DNA from: Methyloterricola oryzae
GTDB lineage: Bacteria > Pseudomonadota > Gammaproteobacteria > Methylococcales > Methylococcaceae
Length of the DNA stretch: 64,000 nucleotides
Direction of reading: 5' to 3'
NCBI RefSeq assembly: GCF_000934725.1
Contig: NZ_JYNS01000002.1
Span: 62,001-126,000 of the forward strand
The translations under genes and the position numbers were made by a program. Shown one piece after another: positions 30,832 to 40,126 of the stretch. The number at the start of each line of letters is the position of its first letter. The first letter of the stretch is position 1. The notes beneath the pieces were generated by a model that worked only from the letters and a program-made list of their open reading frames with translations, made no database searches and was not told the origin of the DNA.

Positions 30832-31511
30832 CCCAAAGAGCCGTCATTCTCCTGTCGGGCGGCCTGGATTCCGCCACATGTCTGGCCATGGCGCGGCAAC
30901 AAGGCTTTGCCTGTCATGCCCTGAGTTTCGATTACGGTCAGCGGCATGGGGCGGAACTCCAGGCGGCCCGCAAAGTGGCCGAACGCGGCGGGGCGGTGGA
31001 GCACAAGATCATCCATATTGGGCTCGATTCCATCGGCGGCTCGGCCCTGACCGATACCCGCATCGCGGTGCCCGATCATCCGCAGGCCGGCATACCGGTG
31101 ACCTATGTGCCGGCCCGCAACACGGTGTTTCTGGCCTTCGCCCTGGGCTGGGCGGAAGTGCTGGATGCGCAGGCTATCTTCATCGGCGTCAATGCGGTTG
31201 ATTATTCCGGCTATCCGGATTGCAGGCCGGCATTCATCGAAGCTTTCCAGAATCTCGCGGGGCTTGCCACCAAGGCAGGGGTGGAAGGTCACCCGATCCG
31301 CATCCACACGCCGCTCATTCACCTGAGCAAGGCGGAGATCATCCGCGCCGGGGTCGAGTTGGGGGTGGATTACGCGCTGACCGTGTCCTGCTACGCGGCG
31401 GACACTGAAGGCCGAGCCTGCGGGGTCTGCGACTCCTGCCGGTTGCGTACGGCGGGATTCCAGGCGGCGGGCGTTACCGACCCAACGCGCTACGTAGCCA
31501 GCGGGGTATGA
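30828..31511 (+). CDS. queC: 7-cyano-7-deazaguanine synthase QueC
   Basis: A 227-residue ATP-dependent synthase turning CDG into preQ0. It has the PP-loop [11 protein letters not shown] near residue 11 and the zinc-binding CGVCDSC motif near the C-terminus. The start is the ATG overlapping the queE stop. The long upstream open frame is inside queE and rejected. Confidence 0.95.
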   Translation: MTQRAVILLSGGLDSATCLAMARQQGFACHALSFDYGQRHGAELQAARKVAERGGAVEHKIIHIGLDSIGGSALTDTRIAVPDHPQAGIPVTYVPARNTVFLAFALGWAEVLDAQAIFIGVNAVDYSGYPDCRPAFIEAFQNLAGLATKAGVEGHPIRIHTPLIHLSKAEIIRAGVELGVDYALTVSCYAADTEGRACGVCDSCRLRTAGFQAAGVTDPTRYVASGV

Positions 31512-31529
31512 CCGTGTGCGACGAACCGC

Positions 31530-32084
31530 TTACCACATGAGATCGTCCGGCACCTCGAACCCGGCGTAAGGATCGTCGACCGCAGCCGGTTTTCCAGCCG
31601 GCTTGGGCTCGTTCAGCAGAATCAAATTTGAAGGCAAGCGGGTGCGAATCTTCTCGGCGGTTTCCCTGGGCACGAGTCGATAGCGCCCATCGATCTTGAC
31701 GATGGCCAGCAGGCCGTCGCTGAGGCGCTTGCGAGCCGGCTCGTTGACATAGATGCGCTTGACGGTGGCGCCGTCGGTGAAATTGAAGGCGATGTCGCCG
31801 TCCGCGTCGGGAACCTGGTTGGTATCCACCAGTTGCCGCACCTGAGCGGCAAGGGCTTTTTCCTCCGCCGCCTGTTGCCGCTGCTGGTTGAGTTGGCGGT
31901 CACGCTCGGCCTTTTCCTGTTGCGCGCGCTGGGCCTCGCGGCGTGCTTCTTCCTCCGCCTGTCGGTTCTGCTGCTGGCCATGACGCTGGTTGGCCTCCTT
32001 GCGCTGTTCCTTGGCGGCCTTTTTCGCCTGCTTGTCATTGACCAGGCCGGCTTTCAGCAACTGATCGCGCAATGCGTTACTCAT
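31530..32084 (-). CDS. DUF2058 family protein (YaiL-like)
   Basis: A 184-residue nucleoprotein-like family of unknown role. It starts with the conserved MSNALRDQLLKAGLVNDKQAKKA, then has a highly charged Gln/Glu/Arg coiled coil (about 25-80) and a folded C-terminal part with FNFTDGATVKRIYVN and YRLVP. It stands alone and is convergent with queC. Confidence 0.88.
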   Translation of the reverse strand: MSNALRDQLLKAGLVNDKQAKKAAKEQRKEANQRHGQQQNRQAEEEARREAQRAQQEKAERDRQLNQQRQQAAEEKALAAQVRQLVDTNQVPDADGDIAFNFTDGATVKRIYVNEPARKRLSDGLLAIVKIDGRYRLVPRETAEKIRTRLPSNLILLNEPKPAGKPAAVDDPYAGFEVPDDLMW

Positions 32085-32248
32085 GTGTCTGAACCTCGTG
32101 GCTGAAAAGCTGCGGTGCTCGCATTAAACCTTACCGCCGGCATGTTACGGCAATGGGAAATATGGGACGACAGCGCTTTAGACTGTCGTTCGGGTATTCG
32201 TAATTTTGAGGGAGGGAATGACATGCGGCCACCGATACCGGCTTGCCG

Positions 32249-32325
32249 TGGCGCGCCCGGAGGGATTCGAACCCCCGACCAATGGCTTCGGAAGCCACTA
32301 CTCTATCCAACTGAGCTACGGGCGC
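32249..32325 (-). tRNA. tRNA-Arg (anticodon CCG)
   Basis: A 77-base cloverleaf on the minus strand. The acceptor GCGCCCG pairs with CGGGCGC, the T-loop is GTTCGAATC, the anticodon loop reads TTCCGAA giving CCG (decoding CGG), and the 3' CCA is encoded. It lies 23 bases downstream of rep in the same orientation, so it may be processed from a rep readthrough or use a promoter inside rep. Confidence 0.96.
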
Positions 32326-32348
32326 CTTGCACGCATTTTAGCAATTCC

Positions 32349-34370
32349 CTAGCCGCTTAACAAACTCTTGAGCTGGGCCAGGGAGGCCTTGCCGCGCTCC
32401 TTCTTGACCTCCGGGTCCAGGGGCGCCTTGTCCGGCCACTCCAGTTCTTCTGGCGGCAGTTCATCGAGAAACCGGCTCGGTTGGCAATCGGTCATCTCGC
32501 CGTAGCGCTTGCGGTGCGTGCAATAGCTGAAGGTCATCTGCTTTTGCGCCCGAGTGATGCCGACATACGCCAGGCGCCGTTCTTCCTCGATGCCGTTCTC
32601 CTCGATGCTGGTCTGATGGGGCAGCAGGTTTTCCTCCATGCCGACCAGGTAGACATAGGGGAACTCCAGGCCTTTGGCGGCGTGCAGAGTCATCAGATTG
32701 ACGCGGTCGCCGCTGTTCTCTTCCTCCTGGCGGTCGAGGATGTCCAGCAGCATGATCTTGGCCACCACCTCGGCCAGGGACTTTTCGCGGCCTTCTTCCT
32801 CCTTGGCGATGCGCCCCAGCCAATCCAGCAATTCCCGCACATTGCCCATGCGCCGGTCAGCCTGGGCGTCGCTGCTGCTGTTCTCCCGCAGCCAGTCCTC
32901 ATAACCGAGTCGGGCGATGAATTCGTCCAATACCGCGAAGGTGTCGCCCCGCTGGGCGCGGTCCGCCACATCGGCGAGCCAGTTGCCGAAATGGCGCAGG
33001 CGACTGACGGCTTGTGCGGGCAATGACTGCTCCAGTCCCAGTTCGAAGCAGGCATCGAACAGGCTGACATGGCGTTGGCTGGCGTACTGCCCCAACTTTT
33101 CCAAGGTGGTGGGGCCGATTTCCCGACGGGGTGTGTTGATCACGCGCAGGAATGCCGCATCGTCCGAGGGATTGACCAGCAGGCGCAGATAGGCCAGGAC
33201 GTCCTTGACCTCCGCATAGCCGAAGAAGGAGGCGCCGCCGCTGATGAAATACGGTACGGAATGCTCGCGCAGGGTGCGCTCGAACAGCCGTGACTGGTGA
33301 TTGCCCCGGTAGAGGATGGCGTAGTCGGAGAACGGCGTGTTGTGCCGGAAGCGGTGGTGCACGATGTCCGAGGCGATCTGCCGCGCTTCGCTGATCTCCT
33401 CCTTGGCCTTGATCACGCGCAGCGGCTCGCCCTGGCCCAGCGCACTCCACAAGCGCTTCTCGAACACGTGGGGGTTGTTGGCGATGAGTTGATTGGCGGC
33501 CTGGAGGATACGGCTGGTGGAGCGGTAGTTCTGCTCCAGCTTGATGACCTTCAAGCGCGGATAGTCCTTCTGCAACTGCCCCAGGTTCTCGGGCTGCGCA
33601 CCGCGCCAGGAATAGATCGACTGATCGTCGTCGCCCACCACGGTGAAGCGGCCCAGGCTGCCGGTCAACAGTTTCACCATCTGATACTGGGTCAGGTTGG
33701 TGTCCTGGTATTCGTCCACCAACAGATACCGGATGTGGTTGCGCCACTTCTCCAGAACTTCGGGGTCTTTCTGGAACAGCAGCACCGGCTGCAGGATGAG
33801 ATCGTCGAAGTCCACCGCATTGTAGGCCTGCAATTGGCGGGAGTACTCGGCGTAAAGCCGGGCGCTCACGCTGGCCTCGGGGTTGGCCCCGGCTTGCTCG
33901 GGGGCCTGCTCGGGAGTGATGAAAAGATTCTTCCAGCGGCTGATCTGCCAGGCGTAGCGATCGACCTTGTCCAGATCGTAAACCGCATTGCCGTGCTTGA
34001 TCAGCTCCTTGAGCAGCACCTGCCGATCATGTTCGTCAAATATGGAGATGGCCGCCTTGTAGCCCAGCGCCTTGTGCTCGCGCCGCACGATGTCCAGGCC
34101 CAGGGCGTGGAACGTGGAGACGCGCAGGCCCCGCAGGGCCTTGTCGACAACGATCTGGCCTACGCGCGATTTCATCTCCCGCGCGGCCTTGTTGGTAAAG
34201 GTCACGGCGGCGATATGGCGTGCCGGTGTGCCCTGGCGGATCAGGTAGGCGATCTTCTCGGTGATGACGCGGGTCTTGCCGCTGCCGGCGCCGGCGAGTA
34301 CCAGCAAGGGGTGGTCGATCAGCTTGACCGCGGCCAACTGTTGGGGATTCAGGGTGGAAACGTCGGACAC
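32349..34370 (-). CDS. rep: ATP-dependent DNA helicase Rep
   Basis: A 673-residue superfamily 1A 3'-5' helicase, the same length as E. coli Rep. Walker A is in LVLAGAGSGKTRVIT, then FTNKAAREMKSRV, DEYQDTN, QSIYSWRGA, TLHAAKGLEF and VGITRAQKQM. It helps replication forks pass protein barriers. A GTG start giving MSDVSTLNPQQLAAV is chosen; the open frame continues 169 codons upstream but only as a shadow of comM. Confidence 0.95.
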   Translation of the reverse strand: MSDVSTLNPQQLAAVKLIDHPLLVLAGAGSGKTRVITEKIAYLIRQGTPARHIAAVTFTNKAAREMKSRVGQIVVDKALRGLRVSTFHALGLDIVRREHKALGYKAAISIFDEHDRQVLLKELIKHGNAVYDLDKVDRYAWQISRWKNLFITPEQAPEQAGANPEASVSARLYAEYSRQLQAYNAVDFDDLILQPVLLFQKDPEVLEKWRNHIRYLLVDEYQDTNLTQYQMVKLLTGSLGRFTVVGDDDQSIYSWRGAQPENLGQLQKDYPRLKVIKLEQNYRSTSRILQAANQLIANNPHVFEKRLWSALGQGEPLRVIKAKEEISEARQIASDIVHHRFRHNTPFSDYAILYRGNHQSRLFERTLREHSVPYFISGGASFFGYAEVKDVLAYLRLLVNPSDDAAFLRVINTPRREIGPTTLEKLGQYASQRHVSLFDACFELGLEQSLPAQAVSRLRHFGNWLADVADRAQRGDTFAVLDEFIARLGYEDWLRENSSSDAQADRRMGNVRELLDWLGRIAKEEEGREKSLAEVVAKIMLLDILDRQEEENSGDRVNLMTLHAAKGLEFPYVYLVGMEENLLPHQTSIEENGIEEERRLAYVGITRAQKQMTFSYCTHRKRYGEMTDCQPSRFLDELPPEELEWPDKAPLDPEVKKERGKASLAQLKSLLSG

Positions 34371-34402
34371 GAGGAACTCAGATACGGTGCGTAAAACAGA
34401 AA

Positions 34403-35923
34403 TCAAGCTTGCGACGCGCGGTCCAGACGGCGGTAGCCGATGGCTTCGCTCAGGTGCGGCAGCTCGATATGATCGGCGCCTGCCAGGTCGGCGATGCTGC
34501 GCGCCACCTTGAGTATGCGGTGGTAGGCGCGGTGCGAGAGTCCCAGACGGCTGACCGCCTGGTCCAGCAGCTCGTAGCCCGCATCCGTCAGCTTGCAATG
34601 GCGCTTGATCATGGGCGCGCTCAGATCGCGGTTGAGCCGGCCGGCCCGACCCAGGGCCATTGCGCGCGCCGTGGTCACCCGTGCGCGAATACGGTCGCTG
34701 GATTCGGCCGGCGCGTCTTGGGATTCCCGGAGCGCCGCGGGCGGCAGGCGCGGCACTTCGATGTGCATGTCGATGCGGTCGAGCAGGGGGCCCGAGATGC
34801 GACCACGGTAACGTTGCACCTGGTCGGCGGTGCAGCGGCAGCGGCCTGACGGATCGCCCAGATAGCCGCAGGGGCACGGGTTCATGGCGGCCACCAACTG
34901 GAAGCGGGCGGGGAAGTCGGCCCGGCTAAGGGCCCTGGATATGGTGATGCTGCCGGACTCCAGCGGCTCGCGCAGCACTTCCAGGACCCGCCGGTCGAAT
35001 TCCGGCAGTTCGTCCAGAAACAGCACGCCGTTGTGGGCCAGGGAAATCTCGCCGGGTTTGGGGGTTCCACCTCCGCCCACCAGGGCTGGCGCGGAGGCGC
35101 TATGATGGGGCGCGCGAAACGGTGGGCGGCGCCATTGGCCGGGGTCGAAGGCCGTGCCGCTGACCGATGCGATGGCGGCCGTTTCCAGGGCCTGTTCTTC
35201 GTCGAGCAAAGGCAGGATCCCAGGTAGACGCATGGCCAGCATGGACTTGCCGGTACCGGGCGGGCCCAGCATCAAAAGGTTGTGGCCGCCAACCGCGGCG
35301 ATTTCCAGGGCCCGCTTCGCGTGGTAGTTGCCCTGAACGTCGGCGAAATCCGGTTCGTCCCCTGGGATCTCGGCGGCGGGCAGTGTCGTGCGCGCCAGTG
35401 GCGGCAACGGCCGCTGCTGGTTCAGATGGGCGCACACTTCAAGCAGGTGCGCGGCGGGCAGAATCTCGATTTGGCTCACCAGGGCCGCCTCCGGGGCATT
35501 CTCCGCAGGCAGCAGCAGCTGCCGTCCTGCCAGGCGACATTGCAGAGAAGCAGGAATCACCCCGCCCACGGGGCGGATCTCGCCGCCCAGGGACAACTCA
35601 CCCAGGCACTCCACCTGCGCCAATGGACCGGCCTTGATCTGGCTGGATGCGGCGAGAATGCCCAGGGCAATGGCGAGGTCGAAGCGGCCGCCTTCCTTGG
35701 GAAGGTCCGCGGGAGCCATATTCACGGTGATGCGCTGGGCTGGGAATTCAAAGCGGCAACTGAGCAGTGCCCCGCGCACGCGATCCTTGCTCTCCTTGAC
35801 GGCGGTTTCTGGCAGTCCGACGATGCTGAGGCTGGGCAGGCCGTTGGAAATGTGGACCTCCACGGTCACGAGGGGGGCGCTGATCCCCTGCAGGCCGCGG
35901 GAGTAGACAACGGCTAACGGCAT
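34403..35923 (-). CDS. comM: YifB/ComM-type Mg chelatase-like ATPase
   Basis: A 506-residue AAA+ protein. The N-terminal domain has GLQGISAPLVTVEVHISNGLPSLSIVGLPE, and the ATPase core has Walker A GPPGTGKSMLA, Walker B GVLFLDELPEF and the zinc-like CPCGYLG. ComM is a helicase that promotes branch migration when DNA taken up by transformation is integrated. It is followed by rep after 32 bases. Confidence 0.95.
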   Translation of the reverse strand: MPLAVVYSRGLQGISAPLVTVEVHISNGLPSLSIVGLPETAVKESKDRVRGALLSCRFEFPAQRITVNMAPADLPKEGGRFDLAIALGILAASSQIKAGPLAQVECLGELSLGGEIRPVGGVIPASLQCRLAGRQLLLPAENAPEAALVSQIEILPAAHLLEVCAHLNQQRPLPPLARTTLPAAEIPGDEPDFADVQGNYHAKRALEIAAVGGHNLLMLGPPGTGKSMLAMRLPGILPLLDEEQALETAAIASVSGTAFDPGQWRRPPFRAPHHSASAPALVGGGGTPKPGEISLAHNGVLFLDELPEFDRRVLEVLREPLESGSITISRALSRADFPARFQLVAAMNPCPCGYLGDPSGRCRCTADQVQRYRGRISGPLLDRIDMHIEVPRLPPAALRESQDAPAESSDRIRARVTTARAMALGRAGRLNRDLSAPMIKRHCKLTDAGYELLDQAVSRLGLSHRAYHRILKVARSIADLAGADHIELPHLSEAIGYRRLDRASQA

Positions 35924-35938
35924 TCCATTCCGTGGCGC

Positions 35939-36190
35939 TTATTTTGGCGCGATGCGTGATTCCAGTTCGGCGAGCTGCGCTTCCAGGGCTTCGAGTTTGG
36001 CCCGCGTTTTGGCAAGAACCTGGGACTGCACCTCGAATTCCTCGCGGCTGACCAGGTTCAGCTTGTCCAGGGCACCCTGCAGAATGCCACGGAAGGTGCG
36101 CTCGAGATCGCCGCCGAAGGCGGAGATGCCTGGCGGTACGGCACTGGCTAGCCGGTGCGAGAGTTCGTCCAGATTCATTTTATCGAACAT
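35939..36190 (-). CDS. ubiK: Ubiquinone biosynthesis accessory factor UbiK
   Basis: An 83-residue BMFP/YqiC-type protein: an amphipathic N-terminal helix with ISAFGGDLERTFRGILQGALDKLNLVSREEFEVQ and a C-terminal trimerising coiled coil (LEALEAQLAELE). UbiK helps the late aerobic ubiquinone synthesis steps with UbiJ. It precedes comM by 15 bases, an order seen in other gammaproteobacteria. Confidence 0.92.
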   Translation of the reverse strand: MFDKMNLDELSHRLASAVPPGISAFGGDLERTFRGILQGALDKLNLVSREEFEVQSQVLAKTRAKLEALEAQLAELESRIAPK

Positions 36191-36237
36191 GGGGCAAGCT
36201 TATATCAGGCAACCGGGGGAGTCCAGCCCGCTCAACC

Positions 36238-36252
36238 GCACAACTATGGTGC
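36238..36252 (+). promoter_or_regulatory. NtrC-type binding site 1 upstream of glnK
   Basis: GCAC-N7-GTGC, an exact match to the half-site arrangement of enterobacterial NtrC operators. Its centre is about 129 bases before the start point expected from the sigma-54-type promoter at 36347. Confidence 0.6.
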
Positions 36253-36266
36253 AATGCGTCATTGCT

Positions 36267-36281
36267 GCTCACAGAAGGTGC
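36267..36281 (+). promoter_or_regulatory. NtrC-type binding site 2 upstream of glnK
   Basis: GCTC-N7-GTGC, one mismatch from the operator pattern. Its centre is 29 bases from site 1, close to three helical turns, the pair spacing seen at glnA enhancers. Confidence 0.5.
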
Positions 36282-36346
36282 AATTGCATGACGAGGACGC
36301 GTGGCGCAAATGCGACAAATCCCGAGTCATGGGAGCTGGCGCAAGG

Positions 36347-36362
36347 TGGCACAGGTTCTGCT
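36347..36362 (+). promoter_or_regulatory. Sigma-54-type promoter for glnK-amtB
   Basis: TGGCAC-N5-CTGCT, keeping the GG-N10-GC core, with one change from TTGC in the -12 element. The predicted start is about 218 bases before glnK, a long leader. A weaker GG-N10-GC match near 36500-36513 would give a shorter leader. Confidence 0.6.
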
Positions 36363-36591
36363 TCAGGCTCAGCGTATCGATTCATCATGGCCGTGTAACC
36401 CGCATGGTAATCGTCGGGCCGTTCTTCTCGCTCCGATGTGCCGGGCAGGAGCAACGGAAACCGGGCCGGGTGGGGGCTGCCAGGCATCGGAAGGCCATTG
36501 GGGCGGCACGAGCAAATCAAATGATCGGGCGGCCGGACAGGGCGACAGCCGGCACCCGATACGAACGACATCAACGCATGAGGGTAACTAG

Positions 36592-36930
<339 letters not shown>

Positions 36931-36939
36931 GAGCCTAGC

Positions 36940-38331
36940 ATGAAATTTATTCTGACCCGTTTTACCGCTGTTCTCTTGATGACCTCAAGCGCCTGGGCCT
37001 TCGCCGAGGAGGCCGCGGCGCCGGTGGCCAATAAGGGCGACACCGCGTGGATGATCGTTGCCACCCTGCTGGTTATCTTGATGACGATCCCGGGCTTGGC
37101 GCTGTTCTATGGCGGCATGGTGCGCTCCAAGAACATGCTGTCGGTGCTGATGCAGGTGTTTGTTATCTTCTCCATGATGGTCGTTCTTTGGGCAGTGTAT
37201 GGCTACAGCGTGGCATTCACCGAGGGCAATGCGTTCTTCGGCGGCCTGAGCAAGGCCTTCCTCAAGGGGGTCACGCCGGAATCCGTGGCAGCCACCTTCA
37301 GCAAGGGCGTGGTGATTCCGGAGTACGTCTACGTCGTATTTCAGGCCACTTTCGCAGGCATCACGCCGGCATTGATCGTCGGCGCCTTCGCGGAGCGCGT
37401 GAAGTTCAGCGCCGTCCTGTTGTTCATGCTGATCTGGTTCACCTTCGCCTACCTGCCCATCGCGCATATGGTCTGGTACTGGGCCGGTCCTGACGCCTAC
37501 ACCGACGCTGCGGCAGCCGAAGCGGCGGGCGCCACTGCCGGCTTCCTGTTCCAGAAGGGCGCCCTGGACTTCGCGGGCGGTACCGTCGTGCACATCAACG
37601 CCGGCGTGGCCGGCCTGATCGGCTGCATCCTGATTGGGAAGCGCATCGGTTTCGGCAAGGAGTCCATGAAGCCGCACAGCGTCACCATGACTATGATCGG
37701 CGCGTCCCTGCTGTGGGTGGGCTGGTTCGGTTTCAACGCCGGTTCCAACCTGGAAGCCAACGGCGTGGCGGCCATGGTGTTCGCCAACACCTTGTTCGCG
37801 ACGGCCGCTGCGACCCTGGCCTGGGTGGCTGCCGAATGGCTCGCGCGCGACAAGCCGAGCATGCTGGGCGGTGCGTCCGGCGCGGTGGCCGGCCTGGTTG
37901 CCATCACTCCTGCTTGCGGCTTCGTAGGCCCTATGGGTGCCATCATCCTGGGCCTGGTGGCGGGTGCTGTCTGCTTCTGGTCGGTCACCAGCTTGAAGCA
38001 CATGCTGGGTTATGACGACTCGCTGGACGTGTTCGGCGTGCACGGCGTCGGCGGAATTCTCGGCGCCATCGGCACTGGCGTCTTCGCGTCGCCTGACCTG
38101 GGTGGTACCGGCGTCTACGACTACGTCGCCAATGCGGTGGGCGAGTACAACATGATGGGGCAGGTCATCAGCCAGGCCTGGGGCGTGGGTACCACCATCG
38201 TGTGGACCGGCATCGTGTCACTGGTCGCCTACAAGATCGTCGACATGACCATCGGCCTGCGCGTCGCCGAAGAAATCGAGCGCGAGGGTCTGGACATCCG
38301 GGAGCACGGCGAAACCGCTTACAACCTCTAA
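36940..38331 (+). CDS. amtB: Ammonium transporter AmtB
   Basis: A 463-residue ammonium channel with a signal peptide (about 1-22) and 11 TM segments. The twin histidines of the pore are seen in YLPIAHMVWYW and in LDVFGVHGVGG. The C-terminal tail ends GLDIREHGETAYNL, the GlnK-contact region. It is coupled with glnK. Confidence 0.97.
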   Translation: MKFILTRFTAVLLMTSSAWAFAEEAAAPVANKGDTAWMIVATLLVILMTIPGLALFYGGMVRSKNMLSVLMQVFVIFSMMVVLWAVYGYSVAFTEGNAFFGGLSKAFLKGVTPESVAATFSKGVVIPEYVYVVFQATFAGITPALIVGAFAERVKFSAVLLFMLIWFTFAYLPIAHMVWYWAGPDAYTDAAAAEAAGATAGFLFQKGALDFAGGTVVHINAGVAGLIGCILIGKRIGFGKESMKPHSVTMTMIGASLLWVGWFGFNAGSNLEANGVAAMVFANTLFATAAATLAWVAAEWLARDKPSMLGGASGAVAGLVAITPACGFVGPMGAIILGLVAGAVCFWSVTSLKHMLGYDDSLDVFGVHGVGGILGAIGTGVFASPDLGGTGVYDYVANAVGEYNMMGQVISQAWGVGTTIVWTGIVSLVAYKIVDMTIGLRVAEEIEREGLDIREHGETAYNL

Positions 38332-38403
38332 AGTAATGCGGAGTCAATCCAGCCTGGAATTCTCCGCGCCCGCCACCGCAAAGCGCGTGATTGCGGTGAC
38401 TCA

Positions 38404-38434
38404 CAAAGTCAGTGGCGTGCCGTCACTGACTTTG
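38404..38434. repeat. Perfect 11-bp inverted repeat downstream of amtB
   Basis: CAAAGTCAGTG, nine bases, then its exact reverse complement. It has no T-tract, unlike the terminator 76 bases further on. It could be an RNA-stabilising hairpin at the 3' end of the glnK-amtB message or a protein-binding site. Confidence 0.6.
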
Positions 38435-38509
38435 GCGGGGCGCCCCTGTTCTTATTTAGCCGCGAGTAAAGCCGCGGTTCCTTAAGTTTCATAGTGCCAC
38501 AGCCATCAC

Positions 38510-38534
38510 GGGCGCCTTCGGGCGCCCTTTTTTT
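38510..38534 (+). terminator. Rho-independent terminator after glnK-amtB
   Basis: A 7-bp GGGCGCC/GGCGCCC stem with a TTCG tetraloop, followed by seven Ts. It ends transcription from the left before the convergent mepA. Confidence 0.9.
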
Positions 38535-38551
38535 GTGTGGAATGGCGCGAT

Positions 38552-39409
38552 CTACGGGGCGGCCAGCACGGAATTGCAGGCATAGGGCATGGGTTGCACC
38601 GGCACAGGCTGAGGTCGGCTGGGCGGGAGCGGCTGCTTGAGCCACCAATCCAGGCTGGAATCACAGCCATCGCCGTCCCCCAGAGGTTCCTGGGGCTCAC
38701 ACTCGGGGTTGCCGGGGGGGCAACTCAGCCGCAGGTGCAAGTGGTCGTCATGGCCGTACCAGGGACGCAGCACCCGCATCCAGTCGCGATCGCCGCGGCT
38801 GCGCTGGCACAGCTCCAACTTGATGTGCGGGTTAACGAAGATCCGGTCCACCTCCGGGTTGGATGCCGCCAGCTTCAGGAGTTGCACCTGCTGCTCGCTC
38901 CAAAGTCCATGATTCAGGCCGTTGCGGTGAGAGTTGAGCATGGAAGGGGCGCTCAGATTGGCGCGCAAAGGGTTGGCGCGCATCAAAAGCCGCGTATCCA
39001 TGTCGAACCAGATATCCACGTCGAGGCCGCTCTGGTGGCTGCGGTGTCCCGAGGGCATGGGGCCGCCCCGCGGCTGTCCCAGATCGCCCACGTGGAGCAG
39101 CCCCAGGCTGCGCTCCTTGACTTGGTGGCCCAGGGACTGAATGGTGCGAACCAGGCTGGGATGCCCATAGTAGCGGTTGCGCTCGATGTGCATCACCGCA
39201 TAACCGGCACCCTCCAAGGGCAAGGTATGTGCGCCGGCGATGCAGCCATTCGACGTCTTGCCGATGACCCGGGGGCCTCCACGGCTGGGCGCATCCACAT
39301 CGGACCAGCGGTTTGCGCTGACGAGCGCCGGAGTTAGGGCGAGGAGTAGGCCGGTGAGCAGGGCGCCCGGCAATCCGGTCGAGGGTTGGGGGCGGAAAGG
39401 TGGGGGCAT
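38552..39409 (-). CDS. mepA: Penicillin-insensitive murein endopeptidase MepA
   Basis: A 285-residue periplasmic M74 LAS-type zinc peptidase that cleaves D-Ala-mDAP cross-links. A signal peptide (about 15-32) precedes the domain. Zinc ligands are in GHRSHQSGLDVDIWF and WYGHDDHLHLRLSCP, plus Cys-rich C-terminal segments. The AGGAG six bases upstream selects this ATG over one 13 codons earlier. Confidence 0.92.
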   Translation of the reverse strand: MPPPFRPQPSTGLPGALLTGLLLALTPALVSANRWSDVDAPSRGGPRVIGKTSNGCIAGAHTLPLEGAGYAVMHIERNRYYGHPSLVRTIQSLGHQVKERSLGLLHVGDLGQPRGGPMPSGHRSHQSGLDVDIWFDMDTRLLMRANPLRANLSAPSMLNSHRNGLNHGLWSEQQVQLLKLAASNPEVDRIFVNPHIKLELCQRSRGDRDWMRVLRPWYGHDDHLHLRLSCPPGNPECEPQEPLGDGDGCDSSLDWWLKQPLPPSRPQPVPVQPMPYACNSVLAAP

Positions 39410-39496
39410 GTTGGCTCCTGCCCGGGAGGTTGCCTGTGATCCTTTCATGGGTGAATTATCTGTGTGTGCTTGGGTTCGTGAAAATATCAGGGATGC

Positions 39497-40126
39497 TCAA
39501 GTCTTTCCGGCCAGGCCGTTGCGGTACGAGAGGACCTTGGCCACCAGGGCGGCCAGGGAGCGCACCCCCATCTTCTGCATGATGTTCTCGCGGTGCTTCT
39601 CGACGGTTCGCTCGCTGATGCCCAGGCCCACGGCAATGACCTTGTTCGGTTCGCCAACGATGACCCGCTCCATCACTTCGCGCTCGCGCTGCGAGAGCTG
39701 TGCCATCAGCCTTTCGAATTGCAGGCGCTCGGTCTTGCGTGTGCGCATTTCCTGGGCCACGGCCAGCGCGTCCTGCACACGGCTCAGAATATATTGATGC
39801 GTGGCCGGCTTTTCAACGAAATCGAAAGCGCCCAGCTTCATGGCTTGCACCGCCATGGGTACGTCGCCGTGGCCTGTGAAGACGATGACGGGCATCGGCT
39901 CGCCGTGAGCGTGCAGCCATTCCAGCAAGCCCAAGCCGCCCATGCCAGGCATGCGTATGTCCAGCAGCAGGCACCCGCCTCGTGAAGTCCGGTCGGTACT
40001 GAGAAAGTCCTCGGCCGATTGGAAACCTTCAACCGGCAGACCGATGGACTCGATCAGCCATTTGAGTGATTCCCGCATGTCATGGTCGTCATCCACAACG
40101 AACACGGTAGCGTCAGGCGTTTGCAT
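39497..40126 (-). CDS. FixJ-type response regulator
   Basis: A 209-residue two-component regulator: receiver domain with phospho-acceptor Asp56 in LLLDIRMPG and Lys in VEKPA, then a LuxR-type helix-turn-helix (LSQREREVMERVIVGEPNKVIA, KHRENIMQKM). The start MQTPDATVFVVDDD overlaps the partner kinase gene by 14 bases, so it is almost certainly the cognate regulator of the ethylene-receptor-like kinase. Its targets are unknown; the flanking ammonium transporter genes are candidates. Confidence 0.93.
   Translation of the reverse strand: MQTPDATVFVVDDDHDMRESLKWLIESIGLPVEGFQSAEDFLSTDRTSRGGCLLLDIRMPGMGGLGLLEWLHAHGEPMPVIVFTGHGDVPMAVQAMKLGAFDFVEKPATHQYILSRVQDALAVAQEMRTRKTERLQFERLMAQLSQREREVMERVIVGEPNKVIAVGLGISERTVEKHRENIMQKMGVRSLAALVAKVLSYRNGLAGKT

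Noticed and set aside
34371-34877. N-terminal extension of the rep open frame
   Set aside because: It overlaps comM on the same strand in a different frame and looks Arg/Pro-rich; Rep starting at 34370 has the same length as the E. coli protein.
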